DNA of 64,000 nt from SFLA01 sp045595165 (GTDB taxonomy: Bacteria > Bacillota > Clostridia > Oscillospirales > CAG-382): positions 112,913 to 176,912 of the forward strand of contig JAZNZY010000021.1 in assembly GCA_045595165.1 (NCBI GenBank). Reading direction: 5' to 3'. The notes beneath the pieces were generated by a model that was not told the DNA's origin, did not search any database, and saw only the letters and a list, made by a program, of their open reading frames with translations. The position numbers were made by a program, and so were the translations under genes. This document shows, one piece after another, positions 52,323 through 59,721 of the stretch (its first letter is position 1; each line of letters begins with the position of its first letter).

Positions 52323-53840
52323 ATGAAAAAACAAGCAACAAAAATTATTTTCGCTTTTGTTCTTTTATCAGCTATGTTGGTTTCGGCGGCGTGCAGTGGG
52401 TCTTACGATGCGATGGACGGTTACTACACCAACGGAAGCCCGTTGGCAGGCGAAACGCTTGGTGAAAACGGCGAGACCTACACCGAAATTATTGAAAACA
52501 AGTTTGTTTTAACCACTGAACAGGACAGCAGTTATTTTTCCATTGATGCAAACACAGCGGCTTATCCCAATCTGCGCAGTCTTATCAAAAACGGATACAG
52601 TATTCCCAAGGATGCTGTGCGCGTAGAGGAAATGCTCAATTATTTTGATTACGATTACGCCACCCCCGAGGACGGTTCGGTGCTTGCGCTCACATCTTCG
52701 GTGTTTGATACACCCTACAACAGCCAAACCAAGCTTCTCACCATAGGCTTGGCGGCGCAGGCGGTGGAGTTCACCTCGGTTAAAAACAACCTTGTCTTTC
52801 TTATTGATGTAAGCGGCTCTATGTTTTCTGCCGATAAGCTGGGCTTGGTACAATCTGCGTTTATGATGCTTGCGGAAAACCTTAACCCCGAAGACCGTGT
52901 TTCCATAGTGACCTACGCAGGCAGCGAAGGGATTGCTTTGGAGGGCGCTTTCGGTTACGAAAAGCAAAAAATAACCGCAATTATCGAAGACCTTGCCGCA
53001 AGCGGAAGCACCGCAGGCAGTGAGGGAATAAAAACCGCCTATTCTCTTGCGGAAAAATATTTTATCGAAGGCGGCAACAACCGTGTGATTTTAGCTACCG
53101 ACGGTGATTTTAACGTAGGTATCACGAACGTAGATGCGCTTAAAGAGCTTATATCCGAAAAAAGAGAATCCGGCGTGTATTTTTCGGTGTTCGGAGTAGG
53201 CAGAGGCAATCTTAAATCCGAAACCATGGAAACTCTCGCTCTCAACGGAAACGGTACCTACAGCTATATTGATTCCCAGACAGAAGCGCGCCGTGCGCTG
53301 GTCACACAGATCGGCGGCAGTATGGTCACCGTGGCGAAGGACGTAAAAGCCGGTATCACCTTTAATCCCGAATACGTGGAAAGTTACCGTCTGATAGGCT
53401 ACGAAAACAAACTGCTTACCGAGGACCAGTTTAACGACGAATCCACAGATGCAGGGGAATTGGGCAGCGGTCACACCGTCACCGTGGTGTACGAGATAAA
53501 GCTGACAGAAAAAGCGCGGGAGGCGCAGGAAAATCTTGCCCAGGTGGTTATTAAATACAAGCCCACCGAAAACGTAAGCAGTGAAAATACCGACGAAACA
53601 CTCACTCTGGATATAAAGACGTCGGCATACCACGAAACTCCCACCGAAACCGATTCCTTTGTGGCGGGCGTTGTGGAATTTGCGCTGTTGCTCCGCGAAT
53701 CCGAATACAAGGGCGATGCGGATTTTGATAAGCTTATCGCCGGATTGGAGAAATTGGACCTTTCTCAAGACCCCTATAAAGAGGAGTTCCGTCAGCTTGT
53801 AAAGGATTACGTAACCAAAAAATCAACCGTATCGGAATAA
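52323..53840 (+). CDS. von Willebrand factor A domain lipoprotein (YfbK-like)
   Basis: 505 residues, AGGAGGG upstream. The N-terminus has a lipobox ending in Cys (MLVSAACSGS). A von Willebrand N-terminal segment at ~75-135 (IDANTAAYPNLRSLI...VRVEEMLNYFDYDY) is followed by a vWA domain (~155-335) with the MIDAS LVFLIDVSGSM and a DUF3520-like C-terminal part (~360-500). E. coli YfbK and many gut-bacterial homologues share this layout. Probably an extracellular adhesion or complex-assembly protein. Confidence 0.87.
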   Translation: MKKQATKIIFAFVLLSAMLVSAACSGSYDAMDGYYTNGSPLAGETLGENGETYTEIIENKFVLTTEQDSSYFSIDANTAAYPNLRSLIKNGYSIPKDAVRVEEMLNYFDYDYATPEDGSVLALTSSVFDTPYNSQTKLLTIGLAAQAVEFTSVKNNLVFLIDVSGSMFSADKLGLVQSAFMMLAENLNPEDRVSIVTYAGSEGIALEGAFGYEKQKITAIIEDLAASGSTAGSEGIKTAYSLAEKYFIEGGNNRVILATDGDFNVGITNVDALKELISEKRESGVYFSVFGVGRGNLKSETMETLALNGNGTYSYIDSQTEARRALVTQIGGSMVTVAKDVKAGITFNPEYVESYRLIGYENKLLTEDQFNDESTDAGELGSGHTVTVVYEIKLTEKAREAQENLAQVVIKYKPTENVSSENTDETLTLDIKTSAYHETPTETDSFVAGVVEFALLLRESEYKGDADFDKLIAGLEKLDLSQDPYKEEFRQLVKDYVTKKSTVSE

Positions 53841-53843
53841 AAT

Positions 53844-53918
53844 CACCCCAAGAAGCCTTGCGGCTTCTCGGGGACCCCGAAAAAACACCCCGCGAAACTT
53901 CGTTTAGCGGGGACCCCG
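53844..53918. repeat. Two adjacent element A palindromes
   Basis: Copy 1 (53844-53879) starts right after the vWA stop codon; copy 2 (53886-53918, CACCCCGCGAAAC..GCGGGGACCCCG) follows after 6 bp. Confidence 0.7.
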
Positions 53919-53926
53919 ATAAATAC

Positions 53927-53961
53927 AGGAATCCGTCAAAAAACGGATTCCTTCTTTTTTT
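53927..53961 (+). terminator. Terminator after the vWA gene
   Basis: AGGAATCCGT..ACGGATTCCT then TCTTTTTTT. Confidence 0.75.
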
Positions 53962-54020
53962 ATTGCGTTTTTAGCGCAGACTTTTGGCTTTATGGACGGT
54001 GGTCTGTGCAAACAGTTTGC

Positions 54021-54147
54021 GGACAGTCGGGGACGCCTGTCCCTACAATTATCGAACAGACGGTAGTTTTGGCGTGTTGTAGGGACAGGCGTCCTCGAAG
54101 GCACCCCAAAAACGCATGGCGTTTTCGGGGAACCCCGCCGACTGTCC
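54021..54147. repeat. REPIN, one arm interrupted by element A
   Basis: Minus-strand REP (54021-54046) and plus-strand REP (54079-54147) face each other with a ~32-bp spacer. The second is split after GCGTCCTCGA by an element A (about 54102-54138); CGA occurs on both sides of the insert, a likely 3-bp target duplication. Confidence 0.8.
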
Positions 54148-54194
54148 GCATTAAATAAAATTGTTTTTTGCTCCGCAAAAAACTTACCGTTACG

Positions 54195-54324
54195 TTGCTT
54201 TAGCAACATATCACGCGCTTGAAAAGCGCATATCACGAACACGGAGTGTTCATATCACTCGCCGAACAAACCTGTGAGGCGAATATAACTGAAAAAGCAG
54301 ATTGCATTTGCAATCTGCTTTTTC
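54195..54324 (-). repeat. Hairpin array 2, downstream of tRNA-Gln
   Basis: Read on the minus strand from the tRNA: terminator hairpin, TCGCCTCAC..TTCGGCGA, then GAACACTCCGTGTTC, GCGCTTTTCAAGCGC and GTTGCTAAAGCAAC, separated each time by GTGATAT. Linker is constant, hairpins differ in stem sequence. Confidence 0.75.
54291..54324. terminator. Terminator after tRNA-Gln
   Basis: GAAAAAGCAGATTGC pairs perfectly with GCAATCTGCTTTTTC; works on both strands. Confidence 0.75.
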
Positions 54325-54325
54325 T

Positions 54326-54399
54326 TGGCAGCGGTACTAGGATTCGAACCCAGACATACAGAGTCAGAGTCTGCTGTGCTACCTTTACACAATACCGCT
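54326..54399 (-). tRNA. tRNA-Gln (CTG anticodon)
   Basis: 74 nt with encoded CCA (54328-54326). Acceptor AGCGGTA pairs with TACCGCT, anticodon loop CTCTGAC reads CTG, T arm CTGGG-TTCGAAT-CCTAG, discriminator G. Decodes CAG. Confidence 0.92.
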
Positions 54400-54569
54400 A
54401 TATTTCCGTGCCCGAGTATTGTATCACACTCGGGCAGGGTTTGTCAATACTTATTTTGCAAAAATTATATTTTCCGTGGGGTGCTTCTTGCGGGGTCCCC
54501 GAAAAAGCGTTTTTCGTGATACGTAACGGATGCCGCCTTTACTTTTCAAAAAACCTTTTTTGGGGAGAT

Positions 54570-55736
54570 TTATATTTTTATTACTCGTCTGGTTTGGATC
54601 GCTCTTTCAATAAGTCCTTCCACATCCAGCTTTTTTTCTTCTTCCTCTATTTGCTCCAGCGTGGGGCGGGTGAGGGGATGCTTGGGTGTGAATACGGTAC
54701 AGCAATCCTCATAAGGGAGGATCGACGTTTCAAAAGTGCCGATCTTGCGGGCGATATCGGTTATCTCCACCTTATCCATACCGATGCAGGGACGGAGCAC
54801 GGGGAGGGTGGGCACGGCGTTGGTAACGGCGAGGGCTTCCAAGGTCTGGGAAGCTACCTGACCGAGAGATTCACCCGTAATAAGCGCCTGCTGACCGAAT
54901 TCGTGAGCGATACGATCGGAAATGCGCATCATAAAACGGCGGAGAAGGAGAGTAAGCATACGGTCCTCGCAGTTTTTCATTATCTCTTCCTGAATTTCCG
55001 TAACGCTTATGGCGTTTAAAAACATACTGCCCGTGTAATCCTTTATCCGTCTTGCAAGGGAGGTAACCTTTTCCATAGCCAGATCCGAGGTGTAGGGCGG
55101 GGAATCGAAATACAGCCCGTCCACGGTTACGCCTCGTTTTGCGATCATATATCCGGCAACGGGGCTGTCAATACCGCCGGAAAGCAACAGCAGGGCTCTT
55201 CCGCTGCTGCCCGTAGGCATACCGCCTGCGCCGCGGGTGCCGTTGCCGTGAACGTATGCGGCGGTATCGCGTATTTCCGCGGTTACGATAACCTCGGGGT
55301 TGTTAACGTCAACCTTAATGCCCCCGACCTCTTCCAAAATCACCTCGCCGCAAAGGGCGGAAATTTCGGGAGATTTTAAGGGGAATTTTTTATCGCTTCG
55401 CTTTGCGTTGCACTTAAAGGTCTTTTTACCGCCCACCAGCTCGTATGCGTGCTCACGCACCGCCTCAAGCACGTGGTTTATATCCTTTTCGCACTTATAT
55501 CCTCTGCAAACGGACACCACGCCGAAAACGGTAAGCATTTTTTCGAATGCGGTGTCTATATCCCCATCGTCGGAGGGGGTAATGCACATGGTGGACTGGG
55601 AATATTCGAGGGTAAACTCACCCTCAACCTCCTTTAACTTTCTGCGCACGTTTTTTTCAACAAGAGCTACGAAGGTGGAACGGTTGAGTCCCTTAAGCAC
55701 CAGCTCGCCGTATTTAAGTAAAATTATCTCTTTCAT
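54570..55736 (-). CDS. thiI: tRNA 4-thiouridine synthase ThiI
   Basis: 388 residues. N-terminal ferredoxin-like and THUMP domain (about 60-165), then the PP-loop LLLSGGIDSPVAGYM (near 183-197), and GESLGQVASQTLEAL near 290 and PCIGMDKVEI near 325. It adenylates U8 of tRNA for thiolation. The C-terminal rhodanese domain of enterobacterial ThiI is absent, as usual in Gram-positives, where the partner cysteine desulfurase supplies sulfur directly. The start overlaps the cysteine desulfurase stop by 4 bp. Confidence 0.94.
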   Translation of the reverse strand: MKEIILLKYGELVLKGLNRSTFVALVEKNVRRKLKEVEGEFTLEYSQSTMCITPSDDGDIDTAFEKMLTVFGVVSVCRGYKCEKDINHVLEAVREHAYELVGGKKTFKCNAKRSDKKFPLKSPEISALCGEVILEEVGGIKVDVNNPEVIVTAEIRDTAAYVHGNGTRGAGGMPTGSSGRALLLLSGGIDSPVAGYMIAKRGVTVDGLYFDSPPYTSDLAMEKVTSLARRIKDYTGSMFLNAISVTEIQEEIMKNCEDRMLTLLLRRFMMRISDRIAHEFGQQALITGESLGQVASQTLEALAVTNAVPTLPVLRPCIGMDKVEITDIARKIGTFETSILPYEDCCTVFTPKHPLTRPTLEQIEEEEKKLDVEGLIERAIQTRRVIKI

Positions 55737-56833
55737 TTTAAAAGCCTTTCTCCGCCCTGCAAAAGAGCGTCCTTTAAGGTGAGTATTTCTTCATTCGTGG
55801 TCTTGGGGGAAACGCTTATGCGCAGAGCATAGATAATATCCTCCTGCTTTACGCCGTATGCCTCCAGCACCGTGTTACCCTTCGCCCGCGTTGAGCAAGC
55901 GGAGGAAGCGGAGCAATACACTCCCGCAGATGATAGGAAGTTGATCAGCGTTTCGCTTCTTATGCCGCGGGCTATGCAGGAGATTATATGGTTACATCTG
56001 CTCTCCGGCAGGTTGAATTCAAGGTAGGGCACCTCTTTTAAAGCGGAAAGGGTGTTTTCGTACACCCGGGGAAGCTTTTCGGCGTTATATGTCTTAACCG
56101 CCTCAGCGAAGGATAGTATACCGTTTATGTTCTCAGTCCCGCTTCTGAACCCTTTTTCCTGGCCGCCGCCTACTACGAGAGGCTTTATTTTTGCGTTTTT
56201 CTTTATAACCAAAGCTCCCGTTCCCTTAAAACCGCCGATCTTGTGGGCGGAAACGGAGATACTGTCGCACAGGCGGTAATCGGAAGCGCGGTCGCACTTC
56301 ATAAAGCCCTGCACCGCATCTAAATGCAGGTGCGCGCCGCAGCCGCTTACGTCTATTATCTTTTTTATCTTTTTAATATCGTATTTTGCGCCCGTTTCGT
56401 TGTTTACGGACATAAAGGAGGCAAGGGCTACGGGGACGGAGAAGGCTTCCCGCAATTCTTTTTCATCGTGAACACCGTTTTTGGTGGAAACACGTATTAC
56501 CTCCCAACCCTCCTGCTCCAAAGCCTTTATGGGCTCGGCGACGGAAGGGTGCTGGCTGTCATCGGTTACAATGCGATTAGAAACCCGCTTTTTTGCCTTG
56601 CACACGCCGAATATCGCGGTGTTGTTGGATTCGGTGGCGCCGGAGGTAAAGTAAACCTCCTCTGCCGTACAGCCAAGGGCTTTTGCCGCAACCGCGCGGG
56701 CGTCCTCCAAAGCCTTGCGGGCTTCTATTCCGTACCCGTGAGGGCTGGAGGGATTACCGCAAAACAAAAAGCTTTTTTCTATTATTTCTTTTTCCGTAGG
56801 GTGTGTCGCCGCGTAATCGAAATATACAGCCAT
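55733..56833 (-). CDS. Cysteine desulfurase (NifS/NifZ-type, ThiI partner)
   Basis: 366 residues from ATG 56831-56833 (AAGGA upstream); an earlier in-frame start lies within the promoter. Start MAVYFDYAATHPTEKE, DDSQHPSV near 85, PLP-lysine in SVSAHKIGGFKGTGAL near 195, and the active-site Cys loop SSAGVYCSASSACSTRAKG near 315. It removes sulfur from cysteine. The fusion-like overlap with thiI matches the Bacillus nifZ-thiI pair that makes 4-thiouridine in tRNA. Confidence 0.92.
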   Translation of the reverse strand: MAVYFDYAATHPTEKEIIEKSFLFCGNPSSPHGYGIEARKALEDARAVAAKALGCTAEEVYFTSGATESNNTAIFGVCKAKKRVSNRIVTDDSQHPSVAEPIKALEQEGWEVIRVSTKNGVHDEKELREAFSVPVALASFMSVNNETGAKYDIKKIKKIIDVSGCGAHLHLDAVQGFMKCDRASDYRLCDSISVSAHKIGGFKGTGALVIKKNAKIKPLVVGGGQEKGFRSGTENINGILSFAEAVKTYNAEKLPRVYENTLSALKEVPYLEFNLPESRCNHIISCIARGIRSETLINFLSSAGVYCSASSACSTRAKGNTVLEAYGVKQEDIIYALRISVSPKTTNEEILTLKDALLQGGERLLK

Positions 56834-56866
56834 AAAGTTTAAGTCCTTAAAAAATAATAACAGTTT

Positions 56867-56895
56867 ATTATACAACGAATAATATAAAATGTCAA
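56867..56895 (-). promoter_or_regulatory. Promoter of the cysteine desulfurase-thiI operon
   Basis: Minus-strand TTGACA (56890-56895) and TATAAT (56867-56872), 17-bp spacer. Confidence 0.85.
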
Positions 56896-56960
56896 ACACA
56901 ACTATGAACTGCGGCTGTTTTTGCGGTGAAAACATTTGCTTTACAGCGGAACAGTTATTC

Positions 56961-56988
56961 TTGACAAACCGAAAAAAACATATATAAT
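56961..56988 (+). promoter_or_regulatory. Promoter of the small membrane protein pair
   Basis: TTGACA (56961-56966) and TATAAT (56983-56988), 16-bp spacer. Confidence 0.75.
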
Positions 56989-57022
56989 AATTATATTACA
57001 TATTAAAGGAGAAATCTTACGA

Positions 57023-57307
57023 ATGAACACGTTACTTGGTATTATATATTTCTTGTCTTCCGCGCTGTTCGGTCTGGGTTGCACCGGTGCGCAGATCATG
57101 ATCGTTCTTTCCATCGTAAAATCCGTAAAGGTAAACAAGGCGTTAAAGCTTGAGCCCGAAAACACCGCGCTTGCAGAGGATGCAAAAAAGTGCAAGAAAA
57201 CTATGTTTATTTGGATCGCAATCGCTGTAGCCTGCATTACTATGGTGCTGGTAACCTATTTTGCGTACATAATCCTTCTTGCAATATTCAACGCCGCAGG
57301 AATGTAA
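57023..57307 (+). CDS. Small two-helix membrane protein, paralogue A
   Basis: 94 residues from ATG 57023 (AAAGGAG upstream). Two helices (about 5-30 and 62-88) flank a conserved basic/acidic loop: SIVKSVKVNKALKLEPEN. The next gene repeats the layout and this loop (SIVKSVKSNKALKLDPEN), so the two are tandem paralogues. Function not recognised; a hetero-oligomeric membrane pair is possible. Confidence 0.65.
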   Translation: MNTLLGIIYFLSSALFGLGCTGAQIMIVLSIVKSVKVNKALKLEPENTALAEDAKKCKKTMFIWIAIAVACITMVLVTYFAYIILLAIFNAAGM

Positions 57308-57344
57308 AAAACAAAAATAAATATTTAAAAAGGAGATTTTCATT

Positions 57345-57641
57345 ATGCCCGCAGCAGCAGCATCTATCGGCGGATTACTCGTAGTTTATCTCGCCGCTTT
57401 GCTTGTTATCGGTGTTCTTCAGACCGTAGCAACCGTACTTCTCATTATGTCTATCGTTAAAAGCGTAAAGAGCAACAAGGCTTTAAAGCTTGACCCCGAA
57501 AACGAGGAGCTCAAGAAAAAAGCAAAGAAGGCAAAGACCGGCATTATCGTATGGTCTATCGTTCTGTTCGTTTGCGCAGTACTCGTCGGCGTAGCTTACG
57601 GTATCTATATGTTCTTACTTATGGGAATGACCGGAGTTTAA
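57345..57641 (+). CDS. Small two-helix membrane protein, paralogue B
   Basis: 98 residues, AAAGGAG upstream. Helices at about 6-36 and 65-92; loop KSNKALKLDPENEELKKKAKKAK. Shares the S(I)VKSVK.NKALKL.PEN motif with paralogue A 38 bp upstream. Codon use is strongly biased, suggesting good expression. Confidence 0.65.
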   Translation: MPAAAASIGGLLVVYLAALLVIGVLQTVATVLLIMSIVKSVKSNKALKLDPENEELKKKAKKAKTGIIVWSIVLFVCAVLVGVAYGIYMFLLMGMTGV

Positions 57642-57648
57642 ACGTTAC

Positions 57649-57686
57649 ACCCTTTGGGCGGCCTTCTTTATTTAGGGCCGCCCTGC
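57649..57686 (+). other. Strong hairpin after paralogue B
   Basis: GGGCGGCC..GGCCGCCC with ~12-nt loop, no T-run; perhaps a pause or mRNA 3'-end protecting element before the lipoprotein gene. Confidence 0.4.
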
Positions 57687-57740
57687 TAAGTTTGCCCCAA
57701 GGGGCAAGTGAAGTTTACTTTTAATCCAGGAGTATTAAGT

Positions 57741-58904
57741 ATGAAAGCTCTGAAGAAAATCGCGCTTTTCGCGCTTTGCATTACCTTATGTATATCTATG
57801 GCATCCTGCACGCTGTTGTTCAGCGTTTTAAAAGATACAGAGCATACACCCGGTCCGGGCCCCGATTCTGAAGAATCCTATAATTTTACAATAATTCCGG
57901 GCGACAACAGCGATTTCAAGGTGGAATACAATCCCACCCCCGAGCCTGAACCCGAGCCCGATGATGTCGCCATTCAGATAGAAAAGCTGCAAAGCAATCC
58001 TGTAGATCTGGGCTATGCTACTTTCTATAGTTATAACCACCTTCCCGACGTGCAATATGAGCTTCTCGCAGAAACGGACGGAAACTTTGCCGTGTGGATC
58101 GACGAGCTGTACGCAGGCAACTACGTGGAGCTTTATATCTGCGATCATTACGGAAACACACTTGAATATAAATACGTGGATTCCAACGGGGAATACGCAT
58201 TTTTCAACGGTGTTGAGGGCACGCAGTATATCATACGGGTGGGAGCAGAGCCCGGCGTAAGCTTCCAAATCAACTTCGGGTATCCAAAGGCAGCGGTAAA
58301 CGTAAGCGACTTTACCACCGTTTCGGACAGAACCCAGTTTCCCAAGCAAAAAAATATATATACCTTCGTTCCCACATACGACGGAGTGTACAGATTCGAA
58401 TTCGGTGAGATCATGAGCGGAAACGCACTTGAAGCAGTCATCACCAACCGTCTGGGCGAAACAGTGGCAAGCGATTATTATATCGAAAACGGTGAAGGTG
58501 TTACCGCAACCTTAAAAGCAGGGGAGGAATACACCATATCCGTAATGCAGGTTGCCGGCACAGACCACTACGCGGAATACGTAATGTATATCGGCAATCA
58601 AAAGCCCACGGTGGATATCAGCGGCGCAAGCAATGTGACGGACAGCACCGAATACACAGATCAAACCAACGTATACACCTACACAGCCGATAAAAGCGGT
58701 ACGTATACCTTTAATTTTTCGGAAATCACAAAGGGAGCGGTTTTAGAGTCGGTCATCACAAACCGTCTGGGTGAAACGGTAGTAAGCGATTATTATATCG
58801 AAAACGGCGAAACGCTTGAAGTTACCCTCAACGAAGGACAAACCTATACCGTAACCGTAAAACAGGTTAAGGGATATACGGATTATACTTTAACAATAAA
58901 CTGA
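57741..58904 (+). CDS. Lipoprotein with two tandem beta domains
   Basis: 387 residues from ATG 57741 (AGGAG upstream). Lipobox SMASC near residue 20-24, a Pro/Glu linker (PTPEPEPEPD near 70), one divergent and two close ~95-residue repeats: each has VITNRLGETV.SDYYIENGE and YT.SV.Q-type endings (about residues 215-290 and 315-385). The layout resembles pre-peptidase C-terminal/Ig-like extracellular modules. Function unknown. Confidence 0.7.
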   Translation: MKALKKIALFALCITLCISMASCTLLFSVLKDTEHTPGPGPDSEESYNFTIIPGDNSDFKVEYNPTPEPEPEPDDVAIQIEKLQSNPVDLGYATFYSYNHLPDVQYELLAETDGNFAVWIDELYAGNYVELYICDHYGNTLEYKYVDSNGEYAFFNGVEGTQYIIRVGAEPGVSFQINFGYPKAAVNVSDFTTVSDRTQFPKQKNIYTFVPTYDGVYRFEFGEIMSGNALEAVITNRLGETVASDYYIENGEGVTATLKAGEEYTISVMQVAGTDHYAEYVMYIGNQKPTVDISGASNVTDSTEYTDQTNVYTYTADKSGTYTFNFSEITKGAVLESVITNRLGETVVSDYYIENGETLEVTLNEGQTYTVTVKQVKGYTDYTLTIN

Positions 58905-58918
58905 ACACGCTTTAAAAG

Positions 58919-58945
58919 CTCCCCGCTCGATGCGGGGAGTTTTTT
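58919..58945 (+). terminator. Terminator after the lipoprotein gene
   Basis: CTCCCCGC..GCGGGGAG then TTTTTT. Confidence 0.8.
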
Positions 58946-59400
58946 AACGAGGAACGAGGAAACCAACTCGGAATGAGGAACGAGAAGCACCCCTAAAATG
59001 CAAGCATTTTTGGGGACCCCGCAACGAGGAACTATGCACCCTGCGGGTGCGTGATATGTGCCTGCGGCACGTGATATGCCGCTTTCGCGGCGTGATATGC
59101 GTCCTTCGGACGCGTGATATGTTGCTGACGCAACGTTTCGGTAAGTTTTTTGCGGAGCAAAAAACCGTGTAATTGTTTTTGATACGTTCCGTCTGTAGAA
59201 CTAAAAGTCTGATTGAAGCGGGGAGCTGTATAAACAAAGCAGAAAATGCTTTTTACGAGCGGGGAGCTGTAGTATTCTACTGCCCCCCGACCTTCGGGGT
59301 CCCTGCGAACGCGAACAGCATTCGTGGGGTGAAGGGGTGAAAACATTTAGAAACGCAAAATAAAAAGAAATCTGTTTACAGATTTCTACCTAAATAAAAA
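58946..59400. repeat. Composite module with hairpin array and two element A copies
   Basis: First part of the 817-bp gap before rny: GAGGAACGAGG units, element A (58988-59021), hairpin array 3 (59036-59134), a TTTTTTGCGG/GCAAAAAAC hairpin, GTCTGTAGAACTAAAAGTC, a D segment (AGCTGTAG..CTACTGC) and a second element A (59295-59332). Confidence 0.7.
59036..59134 (+). repeat. Hairpin array 3
   Basis: Five hairpins, GCACCCTGCGGGTGC, GTGCCTGCGGCAC, GCCGCTTTCGCGGC, GCGTCCTTCGGACGC and GTTGCTGACGCAAC, separated by four exact copies of GTGATAT. The same linker and a very similar final hairpin occur in array 2. Confidence 0.85.
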
Positions 59401-59408
59401 CAACAATG

Positions 59409-59438
59409 CGAGAGAAAAAACAAGCCTCTCGCATTTGT
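59409..59438. terminator. Hairpin, possible terminator
   Basis: AATGCGAGAG..CTCTCGCATT followed by TGTTATT. Confidence 0.45.
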
Positions 59439-59536
59439 TATTACGGTATATTATTCTTGCGTTTCGTTCGGCGAAGTTTAGACAGCTCTAATTATGAACA
59501 AATTGTAAACATTCGAATATTTATACACATTTCACC

Positions 59537-59565
59537 TTTACATATTGCCTATTTTGGAGTATACT
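59537..59565 (+). promoter_or_regulatory. Promoter region of rny
   Basis: TTTACA (59537-59542) and TATACT (59560-59565), 17-bp spacer. A second TTGACA (59566-59571) starts right after, with TATATA ~19 bp on. The leader is ~150 nt and AT-rich with a small CGAGTGTTACTCG hairpin. Confidence 0.55.
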
Positions 59566-59721
59566 TGACATATCGAGTGTTACTCGGTTTATATAGATTT
59601 ATTTTATATATAAAATCAGGATTTTTGGGCTTTTATTTCCCAAAGTGCCTTTTATTATTACAATTTAATATTTTTATATTCTCCGAGGGAATACTTGTTT
59701 ACTATATATGGAGGAAAATCT

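Noticed and set aside
53844..53918. Element A copies as ordinary terminators
   Set aside because: They lack T-runs, have a constant outer frame, occur inside coding sequence and other repeats, and a true terminator follows at 53927.
59036..59134. CRISPR array
   Set aside because: Units are ~20 bp, the constant part is 7 bp, variable parts are palindromes, and no cas gene is present.
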